DNA from: Pedobacter sp. PLR
Lineage (GTDB): Bacteria; Bacteroidota; Bacteroidia; Sphingobacteriales; Sphingobacteriaceae
DNA length: 64,000 nt
Direction of reading: 5' to 3'
NCBI RefSeq assembly: GCF_026239675.1
Contig: NZ_JAPIVQ010000002.1
Coordinates: forward strand, 620,001 to 684,000
Position 1 is the stretch's first letter. Every line of letters begins with the position of its first letter. A program made the translations under genes and the position numbers. Below the pieces are notes generated by a model. The model searched no databases. It was given only the letters and a program-made list of their open reading frames with translations, and was not told the DNA's origin. Of the stretch, positions 24,670 through 36,018 are shown piece after piece.

Positions 24670-25368
24670 GTGGCTAAATTAACAAAAAATCAAAAAAAGG
24701 CACATGCTAAACTAGAATCTGGTAAAACGTATTCTTTACAGGATGCGGCTGCTTTGGTAAAAGCAATAACTACTACTAAATTTGATGCATCGGTTGATAT
24801 CGACGTAGCATTAGGAGTAGATCCACGTAAAGCCAATCAAATGGTTCGTGGTATTGCAACTTTACCACACGGTACAGGTAAAACTGTACGTGTATTAGTT
24901 CTTTGTACTCCTGATAAGGAAGAAGAGGCTAAAGCGGCAGGTGCAGATTTTGTAGGTTTAGACGAATATGTAGCCAAGATTGAAGGTGGATGGACTGATG
25001 TTGACATTATTATCACTACTCCTGCTTGTATGGCAAAAGTAGGTAAACTGGGCCGCGTTTTAGGTCCACGTAACCTTATGCCAAACCCTAAGTCAGGTAC
25101 TGTAACTAACGAAGTTGGTAAAGCAGTAACTGATGTAAAAGGCGGAAAGATTGATTTTAAAGTTGACAAAAGTGGTATCATACACGCTTCAATAGGAAAA
25201 GTATCATTCCCAGCAGAAAAAATATATGAAAACGCATTAGAAGTACTTCAGGTAATTTCTAAGCTAAAACCATCTGCTGCAAAAGGAACTTATTTTAAGA
25301 GCATTCATGTTTCTTCTACTATGAGTCTTGGAATTGCAATCGAAACTAAATCAGTAGCGGGGATTTAA
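24670..25368 (+). CDS. rplA: 50S ribosomal protein uL1
   Basis: L1 stalk protein of 232 residues from a GTG at 24670 (reads [19 protein letters not shown]). An ATG at 24634 would overlap rplK by 13 bases and add 12 residues not usual in the family, so GTG is preferred. Typical motifs are [30 protein letters not shown] and the C-terminal SSTMSLGI. In other bacteria L1 represses its own operon by binding the leader; I could not identify that site here. Confidence 0.96.
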   Translation: MAKLTKNQKKAHAKLESGKTYSLQDAAALVKAITTTKFDASVDIDVALGVDPRKANQMVRGIATLPHGTGKTVRVLVLCTPDKEEEAKAAGADFVGLDEYVAKIEGGWTDVDIIITTPACMAKVGKLGRVLGPRNLMPNPKSGTVTNEVGKAVTDVKGGKIDFKVDKSGIIHASIGKVSFPAEKIYENALEVLQVISKLKPSAAKGTYFKSIHVSSTMSLGIAIETKSVAGI

Positions 25369-25370
25369 TT

Positions 25371-25892
25371 ATGAACAGAGAAGAAAAACACGTACTCGTT
25401 TCAGCACTTCTAGAGAAGATGCAGGAATTCGGTAATTTTTACATTGCCGATACATCAAGCTTATCTGTTGAGAAAGTAAACATCATCCGTCGCAAATGTT
25501 TTGAAAGCGGGATTGAAATGCAGGTAGCTAAAAATACTTTGATCAGAAAAGCGATCGAAGGATTAGACGGCGACGCATCAGAAATCTTTGTAGCGCTTAA
25601 AGGTCAATCAGCATTATTATTCTCTACAGTAGGTAACGGTCCAGCTAAGCTGATCAAAGCCTTGAGAAAAGGATCTGATAAACCACAACTTAAAGCAGCT
25701 TATATCGATTCAACAGTATTCGTTGGTGATAACCAATTAGATACTTTAGTGAGCTTGAAATCAAGAGAAGAGCTTATTGGAGACATCATTGGATTATTAC
25801 AATCACCAGCTAAGAATGTGGTTTCAGCTTTACAGTCAAGCGGTAACAAAATTGCAGGAATTGTTAAAACTCTTCAAGAGAGAGAAGGTTAA
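25371..25892 (+). CDS. rplJ: 50S ribosomal protein uL10
   Basis: Base of the L7/L12 stalk, 173 residues. The N-terminal part binds 23S rRNA (FYIADTSSLSVEKVNIIRRKC, and AKNTLIRKAIEG). The C-terminal helix (about 140-173) carries the bL12 dimers. It starts two bases after the rplA stop, so there is no room for a separate L10 leader between them. Confidence 0.97.
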   Translation: MNREEKHVLVSALLEKMQEFGNFYIADTSSLSVEKVNIIRRKCFESGIEMQVAKNTLIRKAIEGLDGDASEIFVALKGQSALLFSTVGNGPAKLIKALRKGSDKPQLKAAYIDSTVFVGDNQLDTLVSLKSREELIGDIIGLLQSPAKNVVSALQSSGNKIAGIVKTLQEREG

Positions 25893-25955
25893 GGAACACC
25901 TCATAAGTTCAAATTATAAATTATTATTTTACGTAAATTTTTAAAATCTATAAAT

Positions 25956-26330
25956 ATGGCAGATTTAAAAGCGTTTGCTGAGCAATTGGTAAACTTAACA
26001 GTTAAAGAAGTTAACGAATTAGCTCAAATCTTAAAAGACGAGTATGGTATCGAACCAGCTGCTGCTGCAGTTGCTGTTGCAGGTCCTGCTGGTGATGCTG
26101 CTCCTGCAGCTGAAGAAAAATCAACTTTTGATGTAATCTTAAAAGAAGCTGGTGGTTCTAAATTAGCAGTTGTTAAATTGGTAAAAGATCTTACTGGTCT
26201 AGGTTTGAAAGAAGCTAAAGATTTAGTTGATGGCGCACCAAAAGAATTAAAAGCTGGTGTTTCTAAAGACGAAGCTGAAGCTTTGAAAAAACAATTAGAA
26301 GAAGCTGGAGCTGTAGTTGAAATTAAGTAA
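25956..26330 (+). CDS. rplL: 50S ribosomal protein bL12
   Basis: Stalk protein that recruits the translation GTPases. 124 residues: an N-terminal dimerisation helix pair, an Ala/Pro-rich hinge (about 35-52) and a C-terminal domain with [39 protein letters not shown]. It is separated from rplJ by 63 bases and from rpoB by 154 bases that hold a strong hairpin. Confidence 0.98.
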   Translation: MADLKAFAEQLVNLTVKEVNELAQILKDEYGIEPAAAAVAVAGPAGDAAPAAEEKSTFDVILKEAGGSKLAVVKLVKDLTGLGLKEAKDLVDGAPKELKAGVSKDEAEALKKQLEEAGAVVEIK

Positions 26331-26357
26331 TCACTTAATTTTAATATAACTTTAAAC

Positions 26358-26387
26358 ATAGACTCCGACTGTATAGTCGGAGTCTAT
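26358..26387 (+). terminator. Hairpin between rplL and rpoB, probable attenuator
   Basis: A perfect 13-base stem ATAGACTCCGACT / AGTCGGAGTCTAT (26358-26370, 26375-26387) with loop GTAT. It is followed by ACCTGTTTATAAAC, a poor T-run, so it would pass part of the transcription to rpoBC. E. coli has a partial terminator at the same place. Confidence 0.7.
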
Positions 26388-26484
26388 ACCTGTTTATAAA
26401 CATTTCATCTTGTTTGGCTGGTGAAAACGTTTAACGGCAAACCAAACAAATAGTTTATTCTTAAACTAAATTAACTTTAGTCCA

Positions 26485-29400
26485 TTGGCAAATAAAGTCG
26501 ACCAAAGAGTAAATTTTGCACGTAGTAAGCACATCATAGATTACCCGGATTTTCTAGATGTACAGTTGCAATCATTCAGAGAATTTTTTCAGATCGAGAC
26601 CACTTCAGATAACCGTCATACAGAAGGTTTATTTAAGGTGTTTGCTGAAAACTTCCCAATCACAGATTCTAGAAATATATTTGTTTTAGAATTCCTAGAT
26701 TATTTTATTGATCCACCGCGTTATGATATACCTGAGTGTATTGACCGTGGGTTAACGTATAGTGTTCCATTAAAAGCGAAGCTGAAACTTTCTTGTAATG
26801 ATGCAGAACACGAAGATTTTGAAACCATCATTCAAGATGTGTACCTGGGAACTATTCCATATATGACCCCTAAAGGTACCTTCGTAATCAACGGTGCAGA
26901 GCGCGTAATTGTTTCTCAATTACACAGGTCGCCAGGTGTGTTCTTCGGTCAAAGCCGTCACACAAATGGTACTAAGCTTTATTCTGCGCGTGTGATTCCT
27001 TTCAAAGGTTCATGGATCGAGTTTGCTACTGACGTAAATAACGTGATGTATGCTTATATCGACCGTAAGAAAAAATTCCCGGTAACTACACTATTGCGTG
27101 CAATCGGTTATGATTCTGATAAAGATATCCTTGAATTGTTTGATCTTGCTGATGAAGTAAAAGTTAGCAAATCAGGTTTAAAGAAATACATCGGACGTAA
27201 ACTTGCTGCAAGAGTTCTAAGAAAATGGGTTGAAGATTTTGTGGATGAAGATACCGGTGAGGTAGTTTCCATTGATCGTAACGAAGTAATCTTAGACAGA
27301 GATACTGTTTTAGAAGATGAGCACATTGATATGATCATTGATGCAGGTGTTAAAACGATCATCTTATCTAAAGATGATGGTGCCAGTCAAGCTGATTATA
27401 CCATTATCTATAATACTTTACAAAAAGATACTTCAAACTCCGAAAAAGAGGCTGTTGAAAACATCTACCGTGCTTTGCGTAACGCAGAACCACCTGATGA
27501 GGAAACTGCAAGAGGTATCATTGAGCGTTTGTTCTTCTCGGATAAACGTTATGACTTAGGAGATGTTGGTAGATACCGCATCAACCGTAAGTTGAAAATG
27601 GATACTCCTGATCACGTTAAAGTATTGACAAAAGCAGATATTATTGCGATTGTTAAATACCTGATCAAACTGATCAACTCTAAAGAAGAAGTGGATGATA
27701 TTGATCACTTGTCGAATCGTCGTGTTCGTACAGTAGGTGAGCAATTATACGCTCAATTTGGTGTTGGTTTAGCGCGTATGGCCCGTACCATTCGTGAGCG
27801 TATGAACATTCGTGATAACGAGGTGTTTACCCCAACAGACTTAATTAATGCCCGTACTTTATCGTCGGTAATTAATTCATTCTTTGGTACCAACCAGTTA
27901 TCGCAGTTCATGGACCAGACAAATCCTCTGGCAGAGATTACGCACAAACGTCGTCTTTCAGCCTTAGGCCCTGGTGGTCTTTCACGTGAACGTGCCGGTT
28001 TCGAGGTACGTGACGTTCACTATACTCACTACGGTCGTCTTTGTACGATTGAAACTCCGGAGGGTCCAAACATTGGTTTGATCTCTTCTCTTTGCGTTCA
28101 CGCGAAGATTAATAACTTAGGTTTCATTGAAACTCCATACAAAAAAGTTAAAGACGGAATTGTTCAGGTAGATGAGGATGTGATTTACCTGTCTGCAGAA
28201 GATGAAGATGGTAAAACTATTGCACAAGCGAATGCTGCTTATGATGATCAAGGTAATTTCACCACTGCACGTGTTAAAGCACGTTACGAGGGTGACTTCC
28301 CGGTTATTGAGCCTGAGAAATTAGACTTAATGGACGTGGCACCTAATCAGATTACATCGATCGCTGCTTCGTTGATTCCTTTCCTTGAGCATGATGATGC
28401 GAACAGGGCCTTGATGGGATCCAACATGCAACGTCAGGCCGTACCATTGTTACGTCCTGAAGCACCAATCGTTGGTACAGGTTTAGAAGGTCGCGTAGCC
28501 CGCGATTCAAGAACACTGATCAATGCTGAAGGTGAAGGTGTAGTAGAATATGTGGATTCAAATGAGATCACTATTAAGTATGTTAGAAACGATGCAGATC
28601 GTTTGGTTTCATTCGAAGGTGATAGCAAAACATATAAATTAATCAAATTCAAGAAAACCAATCAGAATACTTGTATCAACTTGAAACCAATCGTTAAGAA
28701 AGGTCAGAAAGTAGTAAAAGGACAAGTACTTTGTGAAGGTTATGCTACTGAAAATGGTGAATTGGCATTAGGAAGAAACTTAAAAGTTGCTTTCATGCCT
28801 TGGCAAGGATACAACTTTGAGGATGCGATCGTAATTAGCGAGCGTATTGTTCGTGAAGATATCTTTACTTCATTACACATTGAAGAGTTTGAATTAGAAG
28901 TGCGTGACACGAAACGTGGAGAAGAGGAATTAACACCAGATATCCCTAACGTTTCAGAAGAAGCAACTAAAGATTTAGATGAAAACGGTATTATCCGTGT
29001 AGGTGCTGAAGTTAAAGAAGGAGACATCCTGATTGGTAAGATCACTCCTAAAGGAGAATCTGATCCTTCGCCGGAAGAGAAATTACTACGTGCGATCTTT
29101 GGTGATAAAGCAGGTGATGTGAAAGATGCATCCTTGAAAACTCCTCCTTCGATCAAAGGTGTGGTAATTGATACTAAGTTATTCTCAAGAGCTAAGAAAA
29201 CTACTAAAGCTGAAGAAAAAGCAGCGATAGAGAAATTAGATAAGAGATATGACCTTGCAACTACTAATCTGAAAAATGAGCTTGTAGATAAATTGTTCCA
29301 GATTGTAAACGGTAAAACATCTCAGGGTGTATTCAATGTTTACAAGGAATTATTATTCCCTAAAGGCGCTAAGTTTACGCAGAAAAGTCTTGCTGATCTG

Positions 29401-30288
29401 GAATATGCTCACATCAATCCATACAAATGGACTACTGATGAAGAGAAAAATGACCAGATTAAATTGCTGTTGCACAACTATGGTATTCGTGTGAACGAAG
29501 AATTAGGTGCTTACAAACGTGATAAATTTGCCATCAGTGTTGGTGATGAATTACCATCAGGTATTGTACAAATGGCTAAGGTTTATGTAGCTAAAAAGCG
29601 TAAATTAAAAGTAGGTGATAAGATGGCTGGTCGTCACGGTAATAAGGGTATTGTAGCCCGTATCGTTCGTGATGAAGATATGCCGTTCTTAGAAGATGGA
29701 ACACCTGTTGATATCGTGTTGAACCCACTGGGTGTACCTTCACGTATGAACCTTGGCCAGATCTATGAAACTGTATTGGCATGGGCCGGTAAAGAATTGG
29801 GTGTGAAATTTGCAACTCCAATCTTTGATGGTGCTAAACATGACGAGGTAGAAGACTGGATCGCTAAAGCTGGTGTACCTGCTTCAGGTAGAACTTACTT
29901 ACATAACGGTTTAACGGGTGAGAAATTTGACCAGCCAACAACTGTAGGTATTATCTACATGTTGAAATTAGGACACATGGTTGATGATAAGATGCACGCT
30001 CGTTCAATCGGACCATATTCATTAATTACACAACAACCATTGGGTGGTAAAGCTCAATTCGGTGGTCAGCGTTTTGGTGAGATGGAGGTTTGGGCATTAG
30101 AGGCATTCGGTGCGGCTAATATCCTGCAGGAGATCTTAACTGTTAAGTCAGATGATGTGATCGGTAGGGCCAAAACTTATGAGGCGATTGTAAAAGGCGA
30201 AAACCTTCCTACGCCAGGTGTACCAGAATCATTCAATGTATTGGTACATGAGTTACGCGGATTAGGTTTAGATATTACGTTAGACTAA
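26485..30288 (+). CDS. rpoB: DNA-directed RNA polymerase beta subunit
   Basis: Large catalytic subunit, 1267 residues, the normal size for Bacteroidota. The start is TTG ([24 protein letters not shown]), with no ATG near. Landmarks include the rifampicin-binding region ([34 protein letters not shown]) around residue 465, unaltered at the usual resistance positions as far as I can see, and the C-terminal [22 protein letters not shown] hairpin with T-run lies between it and rpoC. Confidence 0.99.
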   Translation: MANKVDQRVNFARSKHIIDYPDFLDVQLQSFREFFQIETTSDNRHTEGLFKVFAENFPITDSRNIFVLEFLDYFIDPPRYDIPECIDRGLTYSVPLKAKLKLSCNDAEHEDFETIIQDVYLGTIPYMTPKGTFVINGAERVIVSQLHRSPGVFFGQSRHTNGTKLYSARVIPFKGSWIEFATDVNNVMYAYIDRKKKFPVTTLLRAIGYDSDKDILELFDLADEVKVSKSGLKKYIGRKLAARVLRKWVEDFVDEDTGEVVSIDRNEVILDRDTVLEDEHIDMIIDAGVKTIILSKDDGASQADYTIIYNTLQKDTSNSEKEAVENIYRALRNAEPPDEETARGIIERLFFSDKRYDLGDVGRYRINRKLKMDTPDHVKVLTKADIIAIVKYLIKLINSKEEVDDIDHLSNRRVRTVGEQLYAQFGVGLARMARTIRERMNIRDNEVFTPTDLINARTLSSVINSFFGTNQLSQFMDQTNPLAEITHKRRLSALGPGGLSRERAGFEVRDVHYTHYGRLCTIETPEGPNIGLISSLCVHAKINNLGFIETPYKKVKDGIVQVDEDVIYLSAEDEDGKTIAQANAAYDDQGNFTTARVKARYEGDFPVIEPEKLDLMDVAPNQITSIAASLIPFLEHDDANRALMGSNMQRQAVPLLRPEAPIVGTGLEGRVARDSRTLINAEGEGVVEYVDSNEITIKYVRNDADRLVSFEGDSKTYKLIKFKKTNQNTCINLKPIVKKGQKVVKGQVLCEGYATENGELALGRNLKVAFMPWQGYNFEDAIVISERIVREDIFTSLHIEEFELEVRDTKRGEEELTPDIPNVSEEATKDLDENGIIRVGAEVKEGDILIGKITPKGESDPSPEEKLLRAIFGDKAGDVKDASLKTPPSIKGVVIDTKLFSRAKKTTKAEEKAAIEKLDKRYDLATTNLKNELVDKLFQIVNGKTSQGVFNVYKELLFPKGAKFTQKSLADLEYAHINPYKWTTDEEKNDQIKLLLHNYGIRVNEELGAYKRDKFAISVGDELPSGIVQMAKVYVAKKRKLKVGDKMAGRHGNKGIVARIVRDEDMPFLEDGTPVDIVLNPLGVPSRMNLGQIYETVLAWAGKELGVKFATPIFDGAKHDEVEDWIAKAGVPASGRTYLHNGLTGEKFDQPTTVGIIYMLKLGHMVDDKMHARSIGPYSLITQQPLGGKAQFGGQRFGEMEVWALEAFGAANILQEILTVKSDDVIGRAKTYEAIVKGENLPTPGVPESFNVLVHELRGLGLDITLD

Positions 30289-30305
30289 TGTTGAATTTTT
30301 TAATG

Positions 30306-30347
30306 CTGGAACGGACCGCAGTTAAGCTGGTGTCCGTTCCGGCTTTT
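30306..30347 (+). terminator. Terminator-like hairpin between rpoB and rpoC
   Basis: Stem CTGGAACGGAC / GTCCGTTCCGG (30306-30316, 30332-30342) with one wobble pair and a 15-base loop, then CTTTTT. It has the full look of an intrinsic terminator although rpoC must be read through. Confidence 0.75.
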
Positions 30348-30375
30348 TAAATTTTCAAATTCAAACAAAAGAGCT

Positions 30376-33300
30376 ATGTCTTACAAAAAGGATAATAAAT
30401 TAAAAAGCAATTTCACCTCGATCACCATTAGTTTGGCATCGCCGGAGGCTATTTTAGAGCGCTCTAGTGGGGAGGTGTTAAAACCTGAGACGATAAATTA
30501 CCGTACTTACAAACCTGAGCGTGATGGTTTGTTCTGCGAGCGTATTTTCGGTCCGGTAAAAGATTACGAATGTCATTGCGGTAAATACAAACGTATCCGT
30601 TATAAGGGTATTGTGTGTGACCGTTGTGGTGTTGAGGTTACGGAAAAGAAAGTACGTAGAGAGCGTATGGGACACATCAATTTGGTGGTTCCTGTTGCGC
30701 ATATCTGGTATTTCCGCTCTTTACCAAACAAAATTGGATACCTGTTAGGATTGCCTACAAAGAGATTAGATTTGATTATTTACTACGAGCGTTATGTAGT
30801 AATTCAAGCTGGTTTCATGGCAGAAGAAGGTATTCAATACATGGATTTCTTAACTGAAGAGGAATATCTTGATATTCTTGATAAGTTGCCAAAAGAAAAC
30901 CAATATTTAGACGATAAAGATCCTAATAAATTCATCGCCAAAATGGGTGCTGAAGCATTAGAAGATTTATTGAAACGTATTGATTTAGATACTTTATCTT
31001 ATAACTTACGCCACCAGGCTGCAAACGAAACTTCTCAGCAACGTAAAAACGAAGCTTTGAAACGTTTACAGGTAGTGGAAGCTTTCCGTGGTGCAAGAAC
31101 CCGAATTGAGAATAACCCGGAGTGGATGATCATCAAGATTGTTCCTGTTATTCCACCGGAATTGCGTCCGTTAGTACCTCTTGAAGGTGGTCGTTTTGCG
31201 ACTTCAGATTTAAATGATCTATATCGTCGTGTGATTATCCGTAACAATCGTTTGAAACGTTTGATCGAGATCAAAGCGCCGGAAGTAATTTTACGTAACG
31301 AAAAACGTATGTTACAGGAAGCGGTAGATTCGTTATTTGATAACTCACGTAAAGTAAATGCAGTTAAAACTGAAGGTAACCGTGCTTTAAAATCTCTTTC
31401 AGATATCCTGAAAGGTAAACAAGGTCGTTTCCGTCAGAATTTATTAGGTAAACGTGTGGATTATTCTGCTCGTTCGGTAATTGTTGTAGGTCCAAACCTT
31501 AAATTACATGAATGCGGTTTACCTAAGGATATGGCTGCTGAGCTATTCAAACCGTTTATCATTCGCAAGATGATAGAAAGAGGTATCGTTAAAACAGTAA
31601 AATCTGCAAAGAAAATTGTAGACAGAAAAGATCCATTAGTTTGGGATATTCTGGAGAATGTTTTAAAAGGTCACCCGGTATTACTGAATCGTGCACCAAC
31701 ACTACACAGATTGGGTATCCAGTCTTTCCAACCTAAATTGGTGGAAGGTAAAGCGATCCAATTACACCCATTAGTATGTACCGCATTTAACGCGGATTTT
31801 GACGGTGACCAAATGGCAGTACACTTACCATTAGGACACGCCGCAATCTTAGAAGCACAAGTATTAATGCTTGCTGCACACAACATTCTAAACCCTGCAA
31901 ACGGTACTCCAATTACTGTACCTTCACAGGATATGGTTTTGGGTCTTTACTATATTACTAAAGGCCGTAGAACAGACGAAGGACGTGTAGTTAAAGGACA
32001 AGATTTCTCTTTCTACTCTCCTGAGGAAGTAATCATCGCTTATAATGAGAAAATGATTGATCTTCACGCGTTTATCAAAGTTAAGGTAAATGTGAAATTA
32101 GAAGATGGAACAATCGTTAATAAGTTGGTGGAAACTACTGTAGGTCGTGTACTATTTAATCAAATGGTTCCGGCAGAAGTTGGTTACATCAATGAGCTAC
32201 TGACTAAGAAATCTCTTAGAGATATCATTGGTCATGTGGTAAAAATTACCGGTATGTCACGTGCAGCAAGATTCTTAGATGATATCAAAGAATTAGGTTT
32301 CCAAATGGCGTTCAGAGGAGGTTTATCATTTAATTTACAAGATGTAAACATTCCTGTTGAAAAACAAGCGCTATTAGAGCAAGCATCTGCTGAAGTTGAA
32401 GAAGTAAGGAATAACTATAACATGGGATTCATTACCAACAACGAGCGTTACAACCAGATTATCGATATCTGGACTCGTATCAATAACCGTTTAACATCAT
32501 TCGTGATGACTCAGTTATCAGGCGATAACCAGGGTTTCAACTCTGTTTATATGATGTTGGACTCTGGAGCCCGTGGTTCGAAAGAGCAGATTCGTCAGCT
32601 ATGCGGTATGCGTGGTTTGATGGCTAAGCCTCAGAAATCAGGTTCAGGTGGTGAGATTATTGAAAATCCGATTCTGTCTAACTTTAAGGAAGGTCTATCG
32701 GTATTAGAATACTTTATCTCTACTCACGGTGCACGTAAAGGTCTTGCGGATACGGCGTTAAAAACGGCGGATGCGGGTTACCTTACGCGTCGTTTACATG
32801 ATGTAGCACAGGATATGATCGTTAATGCAGAAGATTGTGGTACTTTAAGAGGTATGTATACTACTGCATTGAAAGATAATGAAGACATCGTTGAGCCATT
32901 ATACGACAGATTATTAGGTCGTATCTCTCTACATGATGTATTCAATCCTTTGAATGGTGAATTATTAGTTGGAGCTGGCCTTGATATTGATGAAGATATT
33001 GCGAAAGCAATTGAAGAATCACCATTAGAAGGTGTTGAAATTCGTTCGGTATTAACCTGCGAAAACAAACGCGGAGTTTGTGCGCTTTGTTACGGTCGTA
33101 ACTTAGCAACTGGTAAACGTGTTCAAAAAGGTGAAGCTGTCGGTGTAATTGCTGCACAGTCAATCGGTGAGCCGGGTACACAGTTAACACTTCGTACGTT
33201 CCACGTTGGGGGTACTGCATCGAACATCGCTGCAGAATCTCAAATCAATGCTAAATTTGATGGTATCATCGAGTTTGAAAATGTTCGTACAGTTGAGAAT

Positions 33301-34662
33301 GATACTGAAGAAGGCGTAAAACAAATTGTTTTAGGTCGTTCAGGTGAGTTCAAAATTGTTGAGCCTGGTACAAACAAAGTGATCATGACCAATAACATTC
33401 CTTATGGTTCATTCTTATATGTTGAGGATGGCGCTAAAATCACTAAAGGTGATAAGATTTGTTCATGGGATCCATACAATGCGGTAATTATCTCTGAGTT
33501 CGCCGGTAAAATCGAATTTGATGCAATCGTTGAAGGTGTAACCTTCCGTGAGGAGTCTGATGAGCAAACTGGTCACCGTGAGAAAGTAATTATCGATACA
33601 CGTGATAAAACTAAAAACCCTTCTGTACGGGTTGTGGATAAAAAAGGTGAATTGATCAGAGGATATAACATCCCTGTTGGAGCCCACATCGCTATCGATG
33701 AAGGTGACGCAGTTAAAACTGGTCAGATCCTTGTTAAGATTCCTCGTGCAACTGGTAAAACCAGAGATATCACGGGTGGTTTACCACGTGTAACTGAGCT
33801 TTTCGAAGCACGTAACCCTTCAAACCCTGCTGTAGTAACGGAGATTGATGGTGTGGTAACCTTAGGTGGCGTTAAACGTGGTAACCGCGAAATGACGATC
33901 GAATCTAAAGACGGAGAAGTTAAAAAATACCTTGTTCCATTGTCTAAACACATCCTGGTTCAGGATAATGACTTTGTGAAAGCTGGTATGCCTCTATCTG
34001 ACGGTTCAATCTCTCCAGCGGATATCTTAGCGATTAAAGGCCCTGCGGCTGTACAAGAATACTTAGTAAATGGTATCCAGGAAGTTTACCGTTTACAAGG
34101 TGTGAAAATCAATGATAAACACTTTGAGGTGATTGTACACCAGATGATGCAAAAAGTTCACATTGAAGATCCGGGAGATACCACTTTCTTAGAGAATAAT
34201 CTAGCAGATCGTTGGGACTTCATGATTGAGAATGACGAGATCTATGACAAAAAAGTTGTTGTAGAAGCTGGTGATTCAAACACAGTGAAACCAGGACAAA
34301 TCCTTTCTCTACGTAAATTAAGAGACGAAAATTCTCAATTGAAACGTAAAGATCTGAAACAAATTGAAGTTCGTGATGCAAGACCTGCAACTGCGAGTTC
34401 AATGTTACAAGGTATCACACGTGCTTCATTAGGAACGAAATCGTTCATCTCTGCAGCATCCTTCCAGGAAACTACAAAAGTGTTAAACGAAGCAGCAATC
34501 GCTGGTAAACGTGATAACATGCTTGGATTAAAAGAAAACGTTATTGTTGGACACTTAATTCCTTCAGGTACAGGTGTACGTGGATATGAGCGTATCATTG
34601 TAGGTTCTCAGGAAGAATACGATAAATTATTAGCTTCGAAACAAGAAGAAGTAGATGCTTAA
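30376..34662 (+). CDS. rpoC: DNA-directed RNA polymerase beta' subunit
   Basis: 1428 residues. The N-terminal zinc ribbon is [21 protein letters not shown]. The catalytic Mg loop [12 protein letters not shown] has Asp474, Asp476 and Asp478. The trigger loop region includes [16 protein letters not shown]. The C-terminal part holds the second zinc site ([16 protein letters not shown]). It ends the tRNA-tuf-secE-nusG-rplKAJL-rpoBC stretch. Confidence 0.99.
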   Translation: MSYKKDNKLKSNFTSITISLASPEAILERSSGEVLKPETINYRTYKPERDGLFCERIFGPVKDYECHCGKYKRIRYKGIVCDRCGVEVTEKKVRRERMGHINLVVPVAHIWYFRSLPNKIGYLLGLPTKRLDLIIYYERYVVIQAGFMAEEGIQYMDFLTEEEYLDILDKLPKENQYLDDKDPNKFIAKMGAEALEDLLKRIDLDTLSYNLRHQAANETSQQRKNEALKRLQVVEAFRGARTRIENNPEWMIIKIVPVIPPELRPLVPLEGGRFATSDLNDLYRRVIIRNNRLKRLIEIKAPEVILRNEKRMLQEAVDSLFDNSRKVNAVKTEGNRALKSLSDILKGKQGRFRQNLLGKRVDYSARSVIVVGPNLKLHECGLPKDMAAELFKPFIIRKMIERGIVKTVKSAKKIVDRKDPLVWDILENVLKGHPVLLNRAPTLHRLGIQSFQPKLVEGKAIQLHPLVCTAFNADFDGDQMAVHLPLGHAAILEAQVLMLAAHNILNPANGTPITVPSQDMVLGLYYITKGRRTDEGRVVKGQDFSFYSPEEVIIAYNEKMIDLHAFIKVKVNVKLEDGTIVNKLVETTVGRVLFNQMVPAEVGYINELLTKKSLRDIIGHVVKITGMSRAARFLDDIKELGFQMAFRGGLSFNLQDVNIPVEKQALLEQASAEVEEVRNNYNMGFITNNERYNQIIDIWTRINNRLTSFVMTQLSGDNQGFNSVYMMLDSGARGSKEQIRQLCGMRGLMAKPQKSGSGGEIIENPILSNFKEGLSVLEYFISTHGARKGLADTALKTADAGYLTRRLHDVAQDMIVNAEDCGTLRGMYTTALKDNEDIVEPLYDRLLGRISLHDVFNPLNGELLVGAGLDIDEDIAKAIEESPLEGVEIRSVLTCENKRGVCALCYGRNLATGKRVQKGEAVGVIAAQSIGEPGTQLTLRTFHVGGTASNIAAESQINAKFDGIIEFENVRTVENDTEEGVKQIVLGRSGEFKIVEPGTNKVIMTNNIPYGSFLYVEDGAKITKGDKICSWDPYNAVIISEFAGKIEFDAIVEGVTFREESDEQTGHREKVIIDTRDKTKNPSVRVVDKKGELIRGYNIPVGAHIAIDEGDAVKTGQILVKIPRATGKTRDITGGLPRVTELFEARNPSNPAVVTEIDGVVTLGGVKRGNREMTIESKDGEVKKYLVPLSKHILVQDNDFVKAGMPLSDGSISPADILAIKGPAAVQEYLVNGIQEVYRLQGVKINDKHFEVIVHQMMQKVHIEDPGDTTFLENNLADRWDFMIENDEIYDKKVVVEAGDSNTVKPGQILSLRKLRDENSQLKRKDLKQIEVRDARPATASSMLQGITRASLGTKSFISAASFQETTKVLNEAAIAGKRDNMLGLKENVIVGHLIPSGTGVRGYERIIVGSQEEYDKLLASKQEEVDA

Positions 34663-34680
34663 TATTTAAATATCTTTTGA

Positions 34681-34716
34681 AAAGTCCCCCTTCTGTTAAA
34701 GTCGGGGGACTTTTTT
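34681..34716 (+). terminator. Intrinsic terminator after rpoC
   Basis: A perfect 10-base stem AAAGTCCCCC / GGGGGACTTT (34681-34690, 34704-34713) with a 13-base loop and a T-run. Confidence 0.93.
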
Positions 34717-34774
34717 ATGCCCTTAGGTTTGGAAAATAATTAGACATCCATTACGCGGGTATGGATTAAAGTAA

Positions 34775-34782
34775 TAGTTTTG
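34775..34782 (+). promoter_or_regulatory. -7 element directly before the DUF3467 gene
   Basis: TAGTTTTG matches TAnnTTTG but lies only four bases before the ATG at 34787. If it is used, transcription starts at or next to the start codon and the mRNA is leaderless or nearly so. No clear -33 element is visible. Confidence 0.4.
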
Positions 34783-34786
34783 TGTT

Positions 34787-35101
34787 ATGGAAGAACAGCA
34801 AAACGAAAACCAATTAAACATTGAACTTTCTGAAGAAGTTGCAGAGGGGATTTTTTCAAACCTGGCCATCATCACGCATTCCAATACGGAATTTGTGCTG
34901 GACTTTATCAGAGTGATGCCGGGGGTGCCTAAGGCAAGAGTGAAATCAAGAATTATCCTGACACCAGAACACGCTAAAAGGCTCATGGTGGCAATGCAAG
35001 ATAATCTGGAGAAATATGAGGCTGCTTATGGCAAAATTAAAACACAGGATGAGCCTCCTGGATTTCCAATGAACTTTGGCGGACCAACAGCTCAGGCTTA
35101 A
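34787..35101 (+). CDS. DUF3467 family protein
   Basis: A small soluble protein of 104 residues. It matches a family of unknown function found in many bacteria, with the signature NLAIITHSNTEFVLDFIRVMPGVPKARVKSRIILTPEHAKRL (residues about 26-66). No catalytic residues are obvious and the C-terminus is Gly/Pro-rich. It ends tail to tail with miaA, the two stop codons sharing the palindrome TTAA. Confidence 0.88.
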   Translation: MEEQQNENQLNIELSEEVAEGIFSNLAIITHSNTEFVLDFIRVMPGVPKARVKSRIILTPEHAKRLMVAMQDNLEKYEAAYGKIKTQDEPPGFPMNFGGPTAQA

Positions 35102-36009
35102 GATTTTAATACGTTATTGATATGAAGGATGACAGCTTTGCTATCATTGGGTTCAAACCAGGCAGTGTTGTCATCCCTTCTAAACCAGGTCAGCTGTCGC
35201 TTTGCAAAGCGACGTGTGTTTTGCTTGATCTTGTCTACCGCAGTCTCCAGCGGGATATGACCATCCAGATAATCGAATAATTCAGCATACCCTACGGTAT
35301 TTAAAGCATTATATTTTCTATAAGCTTGTAGCCCTTTTACTTCCTCCAGCAAGCCTGCATCCATCATTTGATCAACTCTATGGTTGATGCGCTGATAGAG
35401 CACAGCGCGATCCATATTAAGCCCTATTTTGACAATATTGAAAGGTCTTTGTTTTTTGCTGTTGGTTTGGTAGGAGGAAAGCTTCTCGCCGGTAGAAAGA
35501 AAGAATTCCAGCCCTCTGACCATCCGTTGTGGATTAGCCTGGTCTACCTTTTCATAATACTCAGGATCGTGAATTTTTAGTTGCTGTTTGATGGCTTCAA
35601 TACCTTCATCTTCCAACTGTTGTTTTAATTGTTCGCGGATGTTGAGGTCTGTATCCGGAAGGTCATCGAGGCCATTACAAACGGCATCAATGTATAAACC
35701 GGATCCGCCGACCATAATCAGCAGATCCTGTTTTTTAAAAAGTTCCTCCATTAGCTGTAGCGCTTGTATTTCAAAGTCGCCGGTGCTGAACAGGGTTTCT
35801 ACACTATGGGAATTAATGAAATGATGAGGAGCTGCATTTAACTCTTCCGCAGAAGGTTTTGCAGTCCCGATTTCCATTTCCTTAAAGAATTGACGGGAAT
35901 CAGCCGAAATAATTTCTGTAGAAAAGTGTCTGGCCAGTTCAATAGCCAGCGAAGTCTTTCCTATTCCGGTAGGGCCGACAATTACAATTAAGGTTTTATC
36001 CAGTAACAT
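35098..36009 (-). CDS. miaA: tRNA dimethylallyltransferase
   Basis: Adds the dimethylallyl group to A37 of tRNAs reading codons that start with U. 303 residues with the P-loop GPTGIGKT (12-19), the DSRQFFKEMEIGTAKP segment, HHFINS, and the C-terminal QNTRRFAKRQLTWFRR that binds tRNA. It is the last gene of the minus-strand run beginning at dapD, nine bases after the pRiA4b-like gene. Confidence 0.97.
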   Translation of the reverse strand: MLLDKTLIVIVGPTGIGKTSLAIELARHFSTEIISADSRQFFKEMEIGTAKPSAEELNAAPHHFINSHSVETLFSTGDFEIQALQLMEELFKKQDLLIMVGGSGLYIDAVCNGLDDLPDTDLNIREQLKQQLEDEGIEAIKQQLKIHDPEYYEKVDQANPQRMVRGLEFFLSTGEKLSSYQTNSKKQRPFNIVKIGLNMDRAVLYQRINHRVDQMMDAGLLEEVKGLQAYRKYNALNTVGYAELFDYLDGHIPLETAVDKIKQNTRRFAKRQLTWFRRDDNTAWFEPNDSKAVILHINNVLKS

Positions 36010-36018
36010 GATCGGATA

